Shown: positions 31,628 to 41,636 of the stretch, in pieces
Position numbering within the stretch: position 1 is the first letter of the stretch
How the letters are laid out: each line of letters starts with the position of its first letter
Origin: Actinotalea soli
GTDB taxonomy: Bacteria > Actinomycetota > Actinomycetes > Actinomycetales > Cellulomonadaceae
DNA: 64,000 nt
Direction of reading: 5' to 3'
Assembly: GCF_017565425.1 (NCBI RefSeq)
Contig: NZ_JAGEMK010000002.1
Location: 434,001-498,000 of the forward strand
The notes under the pieces: model-generated
What the model was told of the DNA's origin: nothing
Databases searched by the model: none
What the model saw: the letters and a program-made list of their open reading frames with translations, nothing else
Made by a program: the position numbers and the translations under genes

Positions 31628-33619
31628 TCAGTAGGTGATGTCCGGGGACAGGAGCAGCAGCTCGTTCGCGCCGATCGAGAGCGCGACGAACCCGAGCAGC
31701 ACCACGGCGGCGGTGGTGACCCGGAACCAACCGGTGCGGGTGCGGACCTCGGCAGTCAGCCGCCACACCGCGACCAGGAAGCCCAGCACCCCGAGGGCGG
31801 TGAGCCCCTGCGCCACCCGGATCACGGCCTCGGCCAACGGCGCCGTGCTCAGCACCGTGACGAGCACGTACCCCCAGACCAGGAGCCCGAGCACCGCCGA
31901 CAGCGCCGCGACCCGCGTCAGCGTGCGCGGCAGGCGGACGGGCGTGCGGGCGGGGACGACGTCGCCCCGGGCTCGCTCCCGGCGTGCCCGCACCCGCCGG
32001 ACGACGGCTCCGACCGGCCACGCGATGGCGGTCAGCAGCAGCACCACGGCACCCGCGGCGAGGGCCGGCACCGCCACGGCCCGGCCGGTGGTCAGGGGCA
32101 TCAGCGACATGGCCGAGTCGAAGCCCACGAGCTCCACCTCGCCCTCGGCGTCCGTCCGCACCGCCAGGACGCCGTGGCCGTCGACCTCGTGGAACACCCA
32201 CGGCTCGACCTCCTCGTACACGGCCGGGAGCAGACCCACCCCGGCCGAGAAGCGCACCCGGTCCCCCTCGACGACCTCGGCGGTGATCGGCTGGAGCGGG
32301 CCGGCGACGGTGAGGAACGTGGTGTGGAACCCGCGCGTGCTCTCGTAGCGGCCGGCCAGGGCCTGGGCGTGCTCGGCCCGGGTGGCGGCGTCGACGGTGC
32401 TGGGCGTGGCGACCTCGGCGGGGAAGTACCGGTCGGCGAAGCCGTCGAGCACCTCCTCGCGCAGCAGGTGGGCGGCGCCGTCGGCGCCGGTGCTGCTGAA
32501 GGACACGTACAGGCCCGTGCCGTCCTCGGGCCACAGCTGGAGGTGGGAGTGGAAGGCGGTGGTGTCACCACCGTGCCCGACGACGGCCCGCCCGTGGCGC
32601 GACTCGTCGAACCAGCCCAGCCCCATCCGCGGACCGGAGGCCAGGGACCCCAGGGTGCTGGCGTCGAGCGCGGGCTCGCGCATGAGCTCACGGGTCGCGT
32701 CGCTGAGGATCTCCTCCCCGGTGGGGTGGCCCAGGTGGGCGAGCATGAACCGGGCCATGTCCGTCGCGGTCGAGCTCAGGGCCCCGGCGGGGGGCGTGCC
32801 GACCATCTCGAAGGGGATGGGGGCGTCGTCCGACGTCGGGTACCCCTGGGCGACGCGCGCCGCCAGGCCGTCCGGCAGCGGCTGGGCGAAGGTGGAGGAG
32901 GTCATCCCCGCGGGGGCGAGGACGTTCTGGTCGACGTAGTCCTCGAAGGGCATCCCGCTCACGGCCTCGACGACGTACCCGGCCAGCGCGTTGCCGTAGT
33001 TCGAGTACGCGGGCGTGGTGCCCGGCTCGTACACCTGGGCAGGTGGGTCCTCCACCAGGGCCTGGCGCAGGTCCACCGCGACCCCGGGGGCGCCGATGAG
33101 GCCCGCGGCGCGCTCCTCGTAGCCGGGGGTGTGGCTGAGCAGGTGGCGCAGCGTCACCGGGTGCTCGTGGGGGAGGTCCAGCCCGGTGTACTGCTCGACA
33201 TCGGTGTCCAGGTCGACCTCCCCGCGCTCGACGAGCTGCATCACGGCCGTGGCGGTGACGACCTTCGACACCGAGCCGACCCGGAACAGGGTGGTCTCCG
33301 GGTCGACAGCCGTGCCGCCGGCGACGTCCGCCTCCCCGAACCCGCGGGAGGTGAGGATCTCGCCGTCGTGCACCACGGAGACGGTCGCCCCCGCGATCCG
33401 GCCGGTCTCGATCGCCGCCGGGATGGTCCGGTCGAGCCACCCGTCGACGTCGGCGCGGGTCAGCTCCCCGGTGGCGACCGGTGGCGTGGGGGGTGGGCTC
33501 GGTGACGGCTCCGCCGCCCCGCACGCGCCGAGCGCCGTGAGGACGACCACGCCGAGGGCTGCGAGCGCGGTGCGCCGGCGGGGTGTCGCGGACAGCTGGG
33601 TGACCACAGGGACCTCCAT
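31628..33619 (-). CDS. Lipid-anchored serine hydrolase (class C beta-lactamase/D-peptidase fold) with C-terminal membrane segments
   Basis: A 663-residue protein from ATG 33619. The signal ends in a lipobox with Cys33 (TALGAC). The beta-lactamase-type domain has Ser116-x-x-Lys119 (GSVSK), Tyr205-Ser-Asn (YSNYG) and HGGDT, the three active-site elements of class C beta-lactamase-like hydrolases. After about residue 500 come five hydrophobic segments, so the chain is held both by lipid and by a membrane tail. Possible activities are esterase, D-aminopeptidase or peptidoglycan-related; resistance to beta-lactams cannot be assumed. It is a stand-alone gene. Confidence 0.9.
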   Translation of the reverse strand: MEVPVVTQLSATPRRRTALAALGVVVLTALGACGAAEPSPSPPPTPPVATGELTRADVDGWLDRTIPAAIETGRIAGATVSVVHDGEILTSRGFGEADVAGGTAVDPETTLFRVGSVSKVVTATAVMQLVERGEVDLDTDVEQYTGLDLPHEHPVTLRHLLSHTPGYEERAAGLIGAPGVAVDLRQALVEDPPAQVYEPGTTPAYSNYGNALAGYVVEAVSGMPFEDYVDQNVLAPAGMTSSTFAQPLPDGLAARVAQGYPTSDDAPIPFEMVGTPPAGALSSTATDMARFMLAHLGHPTGEEILSDATRELMREPALDASTLGSLASGPRMGLGWFDESRHGRAVVGHGGDTTAFHSHLQLWPEDGTGLYVSFSSTGADGAAHLLREEVLDGFADRYFPAEVATPSTVDAATRAEHAQALAGRYESTRGFHTTFLTVAGPLQPITAEVVEGDRVRFSAGVGLLPAVYEEVEPWVFHEVDGHGVLAVRTDAEGEVELVGFDSAMSLMPLTTGRAVAVPALAAGAVVLLLTAIAWPVGAVVRRVRARRERARGDVVPARTPVRLPRTLTRVAALSAVLGLLVWGYVLVTVLSTAPLAEAVIRVAQGLTALGVLGFLVAVWRLTAEVRTRTGWFRVTTAAVVLLGFVALSIGANELLLLSPDITY

Positions 33620-33753
33620 CGCCGCGAGTGCCCGGAGAGGTTCCGGGCGGGGTCTCACGGCCTGCGTCCATGCTGGTCAGCGCACTGGGCCCAGGTCTTG
33701 GGGCCGAAGGATGAACCCGGGGGGTGCCATCTTTTGGGGGAAGGGGACGGCCG

Positions 33754-34386
33754 CTAGCCCTCCCCGGCGGACATCCCCCGCCACACCACCTCGAAGGCCT
33801 CACGACAGCGACGCAGGGTCTCGCGGTCGTCCAGGCTGCTGCCCCGCACCACGGCCTGGTAGTAGTACACGCCGTTGATGGCGTCGATGCAGGCCTCGAG
33901 GTCCAGGTCCCCGCGCAGCTGCCCGCGGTCCACCGCGACCTGCAGCGCGCTCGCGATCGCCACTCGACGTCGGCTCACGTGCGAGGTCCAGTACGCCTGC
34001 TGCAGCTCGCGGTTCTCCATGACCAGGGCCAGCCGCCGTCGGAAGCGACGCTCGCTGAAGCCCCCGCCCCGGCTGGCCACCTGGTGGTGGAACATGACGC
34101 CGACGATCGCCTCCTTCACGTCCCCCGAGGTGTCGATCACGATGTCGGCGCGGCCCCGGTCCAGGGCAGCGGCGATCAGGTCGTTCATGCTCGGCCAGCG
34201 CCGGTAGAGCGCCGCTCGCGAGACGCCGCTCAGCGCGACCACGGCGCTCACGGTGACCGCCTCGTCCCGGTCGACCAGCGCGAGGGCCGCGTCGAGGATC
34301 CTCTCGTCGTGCCCCTCGGTGCGCGGGCGCCCGGGCCGGGCGGCTGGCAGGTCGGGCGTCCTCGTCCCGGCCGTGTCCGTCGTCAT
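33754..34386 (-). CDS. TetR family regulator, last gene of the phn-type operon
   Basis: A 210-residue regulator with a helix-turn-helix at about residues 28-72 (VSAVVALSGVSRAALYRRWP) after a disordered 25-residue lead. The C-terminal part is of the TetR_C type, with YWTSHVSRRRV and YYYQAVVRGSS. The ATG overlaps the stop of the phosphatase gene (ATGA), so it is co-translated with the transporter operon phnD-phnC-phnE-phosphatase. It probably provides feedback control of the operon promoter upstream of phnD. Confidence 0.88.
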   Translation of the reverse strand: MTTDTAGTRTPDLPAARPGRPRTEGHDERILDAALALVDRDEAVTVSAVVALSGVSRAALYRRWPSMNDLIAAALDRGRADIVIDTSGDVKEAIVGVMFHHQVASRGGGFSERRFRRRLALVMENRELQQAYWTSHVSRRRVAIASALQVAVDRGQLRGDLDLEACIDAINGVYYYQAVVRGSSLDDRETLRRCREAFEVVWRGMSAGEG

Positions 34387-35159
34387 CCCGCCGCCCTCTC
34401 GCGCAGGCGCTGCACCAGCCCGTCGGTCAGGCCTGCCTCCCGCAGCGGCTGGAGCGGGTCCGCATAGCTCTCGGTGAGGTGCGCGAGCATCCCGCGCATG
34501 GGCGCGGGGGAGAACTCGGCCCGAGCCGCCTGCTGCGCGGCCTCGTCGAGGTCGAGCCCGTATCGTGCGATCAACGGTCCGACCACCTGGCGGGTCCGCG
34601 CCATGACCGCTGCCGAGTTGCGGCCGGTCGCGACGTAGTCGGCGACGATGGCCTCAGGGTCTGCGCCGAGGGCCAGCAGCAGCGAGGCCGCGAGCACCCC
34701 CGTGCGGTCCTGGCCTGCGGCGCAGTGGAAGGCGACGGTCCCGGGCGAGTACGCGAGCACACCCAGGGCCGTGACGATGTGCGCGGCCGACCCTTCGACG
34801 AGGCGGATGTACAGCGACTCGAACTGCGACTGGTCGATCGTCATGGAGCCGCCCGCGACGGCCTGGGTCGCGTGCCCGATGCTCGTCAGCAGCGGTACGT
34901 GGTGGTACGTGACGGGCAGGGAGCCGAAGGGCCCGCGGCCCGTGACCGCCACCTCGTCGCCCGACCTGAGGTCGATGATCGTCGTCAGGCCTTCGGCCAC
35001 CAGCTGCTGGGCCGAGGCGGGGTCGGTCAGGGAGAGGTCGTCCGCCCGGATCGCGAAGCCCGGGCGCACCGTGCCGCCGTCGACCGCGATCCCCCCCAGG
35101 TCTCGCAGGTTCGCGGGGGGAGACAGGTCCAGCTCGGGGGAGGTGTCGATGACAGTCAT
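34383..35159 (-). CDS. Tyrosine-specific protein phosphatase-like enzyme (Y_phosphatase3)
   Basis: A 258-residue protein with NLRDLGGIAVDGG near the start and the P-loop HCAAGQDRTGVLAA, the Cys-x5-Arg signature of cysteine phosphatases, at about two thirds. This is the layout of the actinobacterial MptpB-like family (PF13350). The start overlaps the phnE stop and the stop overlaps the TetR start, so it is embedded in the operon. Its substrate may be a phosphoester delivered by the transporter rather than a phosphotyrosine protein; that is inference from context. Confidence 0.88.
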   Translation of the reverse strand: MTVIDTSPELDLSPPANLRDLGGIAVDGGTVRPGFAIRADDLSLTDPASAQQLVAEGLTTIIDLRSGDEVAVTGRGPFGSLPVTYHHVPLLTSIGHATQAVAGGSMTIDQSQFESLYIRLVEGSAAHIVTALGVLAYSPGTVAFHCAAGQDRTGVLAASLLLALGADPEAIVADYVATGRNSAAVMARTRQVVGPLIARYGLDLDEAAQQAARAEFSPAPMRGMLAHLTESYADPLQPLREAGLTDGLVQRLRERAAG

Positions 35160-35991
35160 GTGAGCTTCTTTCGGATGATGGCGCTGGCCTGGTCGATGAT
35201 CGTGACGAGCACGACGATGCAGAGGACCATGGCGCCGAGGTGGCCGTACTCGTAGCGGTTCATGGCGGTGGTGAGCTCGAGGCCGATGCCTCCGGCGCCC
35301 ACGAGGCCGAGGATGGTCGCGCCCCGCACGTTGCCCTCGAAGAGCAGCAGCGTGTAGCTCGTCAGCATGGGCAGGGCCTGCGGCAGGATCCCGTACTGGA
35401 CCACCTGCCGCTTCGAGGCTCCGACGGCTTCCATCGCGACGATCGGCCCTCGGTCCACGGACTCCATCGCCTCGGCGAAGATCTTGCCGATCGACCCGAT
35501 GGACCCCACGGTCATCGCGAGGATCCCCGCGAACGGGCCCAGCCCCACGGCAGAGACGAACATCAGCGCGATCACCAGGTCGGGCAGCGAGCGGATGATG
35601 TTCATCGCCCAGCGGCACGGGTAGTACAGCCAGGTCGGGGCGATGGTGCTCGCCGCCCCGAAGGCCATGAGCAGCGAGAGACCCGCGCCCAGGACCGTCC
35701 CGACGATCGCCATCTGCAGCGTCTCGACGAGCAGGGCGACGATCAGGGACAGCTTGGTGAAGTCAGGCGGGAACAAGCGCGTCACGAACTCGCCCACGTT
35801 CGCGGCACCCTCGCCCAGCTTGAGAAAGTCGAACTGGGCGCCGTCAGCCGACCAGAGGACCAGGGCGAGGCCGACCACCGCCCCCAGGACGACGCGGGAG
35901 CGGGGCACCGTCACGGCGCGCTCGAGGCGGTCGCGCTCGCGCGGATCGAGCTGGGGCTGCGGGGTGGACCGGCGGTCCTGCAGGGTGGCCA

Positions 35992-35992
<1 letters not shown>
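35156..35992 (-). CDS. phnE: Phosphonate-type ABC transporter permease
   Basis: A 278-residue integral membrane protein with about six segments. The BPD-transport signature is seen as EAMESVDRGPIVAMEAVGASK followed by QVVQYGILPQALP, the EAA loop that contacts the ATPase. A ~35-residue charged cytoplasmic N-terminus precedes the first segment. The start shares one base with the phnC stop (TGATG), and its stop overlaps the phosphatase start. With PhnD and PhnC it makes an importer for phosphonate, phosphite or a phosphate ester. Confidence 0.92.
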
Positions 35993-36828
<836 letters not shown>

Positions 36829-36862
36829 GAGGTCTCCTCGTCCTCGGCGTGCGCGAGGTCGG

Positions 36863-37813
36863 TCAGCCGAGGTCGGAGATGTCGACATCGGCGACGGCCG
36901 CGATGTCGACGAAGGGCTGGAAGAGGTCACGCCCCGGCTCGACGACGGGGTCGACGCCGGCCGTCATGCCCTCGCCGTAGAGGCCGAGCCGCTCCTCGTT
37001 CTCCGCGGAGAACACCACCGGGAGTGCCTTGAGCAGGGCTTCCCGCTTGGCCTCGCTCATGCCCTGGTTGCCGAGGACCGAGATGGAGACGGGCATCGAG
37101 ATGCTCTCGCCGATGGACCGCGTCTCGTCCACCTCGAACGGGAACATCGGGTCCCCCTGACCGGCCATCGACGGGAAGATCGTCGAGGTGCAGGCGACGT
37201 CCGCCTGACCGTTCTGCAGGGCGAGGAAGCTACGGTCGTGGCCGCCCGAGACGAGCACCTCGAAGTCCTCGTCCATGACGAGGCCGGCGGCGTCGAGCAT
37301 GTGCACGGGCATGAAGTACCCCGAGCTCGACGACGGGTCCGCGAAGGCGATGGTCGTGTCCGGGGTGATGTCCTCGAGGGAGTGCAGCGGGGAGTCGTCG
37401 AGCACCAGGCAGGTCGAGACGGGCTCGTCGTCCCCCGGCCAGGCCACCAGGGAGTCGACCTCACCGGTGTTGACCGCCAGGGCCGACGGGAACCCGCTCA
37501 TGATGCCGATGTCCTCGTGCCCGGCGCGGATCGCCTCGATCACGGCGGAGTAGTTCGGGACGTCCGTCACCTCGACCGTGTAGCCGGTCTCGGCCTCGAG
37601 CAGCTCGACGATCGCGTCGATGGGAGTCTCGGCGGTCGGGTCGTCGGTCAGGGGCAGGGTCGCGAAGCGGATGATGCCGTCGTCGGCCGCGCCGCCGTCG
37701 GTGGAGGTCTCCTCGGCGGAGGTCTCCACCGAGCTGGCGGTGGAGCAGCCCGCCAGGAGCAGGGCGGAGCCGGCCGCGAGGGCAGCGAACGCTGACGAGG
37801 GGGTGAGGCGCAC
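36863..37813 (-). CDS. phnD: Phosphonate-type ABC transporter substrate-binding lipoprotein
   Basis: A 316-residue protein with signal and lipobox LLLAGC near residue 23, then a Thr/Glu/Ser-rich linker and a PhnD-family type 2 periplasmic-binding fold: FATLPLTDDP at the start of the domain, DIGIMSGFPSALA and GHDRSFLALQNGQADVACT in the hinge and ligand regions. First gene of the operon (GTG start). A GTTCACC half-site on the minus strand (37932-37938), resembling half of a PHO box, lies 119 nt upstream, so phosphate control is possible but weakly supported. Confidence 0.92.
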   Translation of the reverse strand: MRLTPSSAFAALAAGSALLLAGCSTASSVETSAEETSTDGGAADDGIIRFATLPLTDDPTAETPIDAIVELLEAETGYTVEVTDVPNYSAVIEAIRAGHEDIGIMSGFPSALAVNTGEVDSLVAWPGDDEPVSTCLVLDDSPLHSLEDITPDTTIAFADPSSSSGYFMPVHMLDAAGLVMDEDFEVLVSGGHDRSFLALQNGQADVACTSTIFPSMAGQGDPMFPFEVDETRSIGESISMPVSISVLGNQGMSEAKREALLKALPVVFSAENEERLGLYGEGMTAGVDPVVEPGRDLFQPFVDIAAVADVDISDLG

Positions 37814-37966
37814 GGTGGGGCCTTTCGGTCGAGGCTGAGCCTTGATCCCCGCCGTCTGCGAGGACTCCGTCAGTCGACCGCGCCAAGGTGACGAGGAATT
37901 CCGAGACCGGCCATACGAGAACGAAAGGCTCGGTGAACAGCCCGTGCGCCGTGCCCGGTGCGGGGC

Positions 37967-39421
37967 TCAGTCGGCGCAGACCCCGTCCGTCGCCCGCACG
38001 AACAGGTAGTCCATCGACGCGCTCGCCAGGACCAGGGTCTCGGTGTCGACCGGGTGCACGATGAGCTCCTGCCCCTCCGCCTCGGTCCACTCGGCCTCGC
38101 CGTCGGCCAGCCGCCACAGGGTGCCGTCGATCGGTCCGATGACGACACCCTCGCACTCCGGGCGGTCGTGCCACGCGTAGCGGTCGCCGTTCTCGGGCAG
38201 CTGCGGGTGGCCGTCCTCGATGAGGGCACCGAGCTGGGGGCCTGCCTCGGGGTCGGTGTGGATCTGCTCGTCGGTGGCGGTCGACCCCGGCTCGGTCAGG
38301 TCGACGTCGACCATGGTGCGCTCCTCCGGGGCGCCCTCGGGCGGGTCCTGCGCGGTGAGCTGGACCTGGAAGGGCCCCGCGGGCAGGGCCGAGCGCTCGA
38401 CGGCGACGACGAAGGCGTGCGGGTTGGCGTCCGCGTTGCACGCGCCCGGTGCGCCCGGCGTGACGATCTCCCCGTGCAGGGTGCTGCCCGTCGTCACGAT
38501 GCCGTCCAGCCGGACGGGGCAGCCGCTGCCCCACACGGCCCCGAACCACACCACGACCTCCTGCTCCCAGTCGACGGGCGGCGCCGGGGGAGTGAGCCCG
38601 GACTTGCCCCACAGCTTCACGAGCTGCTCCTCGGTGGTCGCGACCCCCGTGCGGTACGGCTCGCCGGCGCCCTCCGCATGCCCGAGCAGGCGCCAGCCCT
38701 CACCCTCGGGGGGCTGCTCGCCGTCGGGCACCACGTCCTCCGCCGGGACCGGGTCGGCGCACACCGGCTGGTCGGCGAAGGGCGTCAGGGCCTCGCGTGC
38801 CTCGGGGGAGTCGACCACGCCGTCGAGGACGACGACTCCCAGGTGCGGGCTCGGCGCCACGCCCGCCCACTCCACGCCGCCGTCGTCGAGGGCGGCCATC
38901 ACGTCGTCGGCCACGGTCGTCAGCTCGGCCAGGGTGTACGGCACCGGGACGACGACGACCCCCTCGCCCGGGAAGCGGTCGGCGACCTCGGCCTGCAGGG
39001 ACTCGACGTCGGCCGCGTCCTCCTCGACGCCGACGTGCACCCAGCCGTGGCGCTCGCGGTCCAGCCAGAGCTCGACGAACGCGTCCTGCTCATCGGCCCA
39101 GGCGTGGACCTCCTCGACCAGGTCGGTCGCGTTGCCGTAGCTGGGCTCGTCCGCGTAGAGGGCGGGGTCGGCGGTCAAGGAGGTGACGCCGGCGCAGGGC
39201 TCGATGCCGCCGAGCTGGTCGGCCGGGGCTGCGTAGAGGGTCTGCGGCGGGTTGTCGGGGGCGGCAGGGTCGAGGCTCTCGCAGGCCGTGAGCGCGAGGG
39301 TGGCGGTGAGGGCTGCGGCGGCGGCCGTGACGGTGCGGAGGCGAGGGCGCGAGGGGCGCAGCTCGCCGCGCGATCGTGGCGGAGCCGTCACGGGTGCTGC
39401 TGCGCGTGGTCGTCGTCCCAT
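37967..39421 (-). CDS. Large lipoprotein of unknown function
   Basis: A 484-residue protein from ATG 39421: Arg/Pro-rich lead, hydrophobic segment and lipobox ALTAC near residue 47. The mature part is acidic, rich in Asp, Glu and Pro, with several well-spaced cysteines (CAGVTS, CADPVP, CPVRLDG, ACNADANP, CEGVVIG, VCAD) that could form disulfides outside the cell. No catalytic motif or known domain is recognised. It stands alone, with the tandem hairpin repeats on its upstream side. Confidence 0.75.
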   Translation of the reverse strand: MGRRPRAAAPVTAPPRSRGELRPSRPRLRTVTAAAAALTATLALTACESLDPAAPDNPPQTLYAAPADQLGGIEPCAGVTSLTADPALYADEPSYGNATDLVEEVHAWADEQDAFVELWLDRERHGWVHVGVEEDAADVESLQAEVADRFPGEGVVVVPVPYTLAELTTVADDVMAALDDGGVEWAGVAPSPHLGVVVLDGVVDSPEAREALTPFADQPVCADPVPAEDVVPDGEQPPEGEGWRLLGHAEGAGEPYRTGVATTEEQLVKLWGKSGLTPPAPPVDWEQEVVVWFGAVWGSGCPVRLDGIVTTGSTLHGEIVTPGAPGACNADANPHAFVVAVERSALPAGPFQVQLTAQDPPEGAPEERTMVDVDLTEPGSTATDEQIHTDPEAGPQLGALIEDGHPQLPENGDRYAWHDRPECEGVVIGPIDGTLWRLADGEAEWTEAEGQELIVHPVDTETLVLASASMDYLFVRATDGVCAD

Positions 39422-39540
39422 GGTCACCCTCACGTGATGCCTGCCGTGCCTCACCGAGCATGTGTGATCAGAAGCCTAGGGCTTGCGCGGCGGCGAGGGT
39501 CGGGTCCCAGCCCCAGCCCTCGCCCCTCCTCCCGACGAGG

Positions 39541-39683
39541 GCGCGCGGATCGGGGTCGATCAGGGGCACCATCTGACCCTGATCGGCCCCGGTCGGTCGT
39601 GGGGCGCGCGGGTCGACTTAGGTCAGGGGCAGGGTGCGCGGGTCGGGGTCGATCGGGGTCACTATCTGACCCGATTCGACCCC
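39541..39683. repeat. Tandem hairpin repeats in the 39422-39812 intergenic region
   Basis: Two related units each begin with a GCGCGG-like lead and contain GGGGTCGATC plus a long stem. Unit 1: arms 39552-39565 and 39577-39590, 14 bp with one T-G pair, loop 39566-39576. Unit 2: arms 39645-39657 and 39670-39683, with a one-base bulge. The loops share CAC(C/T)ATCTGA. A partial third copy of the lead lies between them at about 39604-39633. The rest of the 391-nt gap shows no gene. An open frame running through the repeats into the GGDEF gene has repeat-derived, implausible protein sequence. Confidence 0.7.
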
Positions 39684-39812
39684 GGTCGGACGTCCTGGGC
39701 GCTGACCTCTGATCGTTCATCTCCTGTTCCCCTGCGTGTCGATCATGGAATCGCGCCACGGGTCGATGAACCCCAGGTGGACCTTCCCTCGAACGGCCGC
39801 AGGCTGCGCAGC

Positions 39813-41636
39813 GTGACGGTCGCTCACCTGGTCGAGCCCTGCCTGGTGATCGATGCCTGGACGCCCGTGGCCGACGTCGACACCTTGTTCCGTCGGGACG
39901 AGAGGCTCGCTGCGGTCGTCGTGGCACGTCCGGACGGGCCTGCGCTCCTCACCCGCACCGCCCTCGACACCGAGCTCACCGGGGTCTTCGGCTACGGCCG
40001 GAGCCTGCACTTCCGGTCTGCGGTGAGCGACCTCGACCTCGGCGACCAGCTCGTGCTGACCGCAGCCCTCCCCCTCACCGACGCCGCGCAGGCAGTCCTG
40101 CGGCTGCCCGCCGAGCGCCGCCAGGAGTCCTTCCTCGTGCTCGGCGCGGACGGCACCCCCGGGGTCGTGACCGTCGCGCGGATCTTCCAGGAGCTCTCCT
40201 CGTCCTTCCGCGAGATCGCCCTGCGCGACCCGCTCACCGGCCTGCCCAACCGCCGCATGCTCGACGAGCGCGGGGCCGAGGTCCTGGAGCACGCAGACAC
40301 CCCGCGAGACGGTGCGCTCGCCACCCGCCTGGCCATGCTCTACGTCGACCTCGACGGCTTCAAGCAGGTCAACGACACCCTGGGCCACCAGGCCGGGGAC
40401 CAGCTCCTGGTCCAGTTCGCCGACCGCCTCGTCGCGGGGATCCGCTCCCAGGACCTCGCCGCGCGGCTCGGCGGCGACGAGTTCGCCGTGCTGCTCGTGG
40501 ATGTGACCGAGGAGGAGGCTGTCGCCCTCGCCGAACGCATCGTGCACCTGGCGAGCGACCCCTTCGTCGTCGACGGCCGTTCGGTGCACATCTCGGCGAG
40601 CGTCGGTTTCGCCCTCGCCGAGGAGGTCGCCGACGAGGCCGCGCTCACCCCTCTCGACGTCCTGCTGCGCCACGCCGACGACGCGATGCTCCACGCCAAG
40701 GACACCGGCAAGTCCCGCGTCGCCCGCCTCCAGGCCCCGGGGGCCGCTGTGCAGCCGGCGCGGCACGCCGCGATCCGCCGTCGGCTCCGTGACGCCACCC
40801 ACCGCGGCGCCTTCACCCTGCACTACCAACCCAAGCTGGAGCTCGTGCTCGGTCAGATCACCTCGGTCGAGGCGCTGATCCGGTGGTCGGACGAGGAGCT
40901 CGGCCCCGTGGCCCCGGCCGAGTTCATCGCCGTCGCCGAGCGCAGCGGCCAGATCACCACGATCGGCAGCTGGGTGCTCGACGCCGCCTGCGCCCAGGCC
41001 CGCCGGTGGCTCGACGACGGCACCCCGCTCCGGGTCGCGATCAACGTCTCCCCGGCCCAGCTCGCCGCGACCGACGTCGCCCAGGAGGTGCTGGACACCC
41101 TCGCGCGGCACGGGGTCCCCCCGGACCTGCTGCAGGTCGAGGTCACCGAGGGCGTCGCCGTGACCGACGCCCGCAGCGCCACCGCTCAGCTCCTCGCCCT
41201 CGAGACCGCGGGCGTGCACATCCACCTGGACGACTTCGGCACCGGCTACTCGTCCCTGTCCATGCTGCGCGAGCTCCCGATCAGCACCCTCAAGGTGGAT
41301 CGCAGCATCGTGGCTCGCGTCGACACCGACGCCGCCGAGCGCCACCTCCTCGCCGGTGTGGTGAACGCGGCCCACGCCCTCGGCCTCGCCGTCGTCGCCG
41401 AAGGGGTCGAGCGCGAGGCCCAGCTCGTGCAGATCCGTGAGCTGGGCATGGACGGCGCCCAGGGCTACCTGCTGGCCCGACCCGTCCCCGCCGAGGAGCT
41501 CCCCGCGGCCGCGCTGTCCGTCGAGGCGCGGTGGGGACGGCCAGCGGCCAGCCCGTGCGTCGTCAGGCCCCGAACCCCAGGACCCCGCGGCGCCGACGCT
41601 GACGCGGGGGCTGCGCCGGCCAGCTGTCGGGGATGA
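39813..41636 (+). CDS. Cyclic di-GMP protein with CBS-like, GGDEF and EAL domains
   Basis: A 607-residue protein from GTG 39813. Residues 1-125 resemble a CBS pair (VEPCLVIDAWTPVADVDTLF, SFLVLGADGTPGVVTVARIF). The GGDEF domain has the intact motif at 220-224 and an RSQD inhibitory site five residues before it, so diguanylate cyclase activity and product inhibition are both expected. The EAL domain begins EAL at 353-355 and keeps NVSPAQL, LDDFGTGYSS and VDRSIV, so phosphodiesterase activity is also plausible. No membrane segment is visible. The start is not strongly supported. The last 74 nt overlap the end of the NERD gene on the other strand. Confidence 0.9.
   Translation: MTVAHLVEPCLVIDAWTPVADVDTLFRRDERLAAVVVARPDGPALLTRTALDTELTGVFGYGRSLHFRSAVSDLDLGDQLVLTAALPLTDAAQAVLRLPAERRQESFLVLGADGTPGVVTVARIFQELSSSFREIALRDPLTGLPNRRMLDERGAEVLEHADTPRDGALATRLAMLYVDLDGFKQVNDTLGHQAGDQLLVQFADRLVAGIRSQDLAARLGGDEFAVLLVDVTEEEAVALAERIVHLASDPFVVDGRSVHISASVGFALAEEVADEAALTPLDVLLRHADDAMLHAKDTGKSRVARLQAPGAAVQPARHAAIRRRLRDATHRGAFTLHYQPKLELVLGQITSVEALIRWSDEELGPVAPAEFIAVAERSGQITTIGSWVLDAACAQARRWLDDGTPLRVAINVSPAQLAATDVAQEVLDTLARHGVPPDLLQVEVTEGVAVTDARSATAQLLALETAGVHIHLDDFGTGYSSLSMLRELPISTLKVDRSIVARVDTDAAERHLLAGVVNAAHALGLAVVAEGVEREAQLVQIRELGMDGAQGYLLARPVPAEELPAAALSVEARWGRPAASPCVVRPRTPGPRGADADAGAAPASCRG

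Noticed and set aside
37932-37938. PHO box for the phnDCE operon
   Set aside because: Only one GTTCACC-like half is present; the second 11-bp repeat does not fit, so phosphate control is only a possibility.
39541-39683. CRISPR-like array
   Set aside because: Units are two with a partial third, long hairpins of variable sequence, without constant repeats, unique spacers or cas genes.
39483-39812. N-terminal extension of the GGDEF-EAL protein by 110 codons
   Set aside because: The extension translates the tandem hairpin repeats into a repetitive Gly/Asp/Arg peptide. It has no conserved character and no better ribosome-binding site than GTG 39813.
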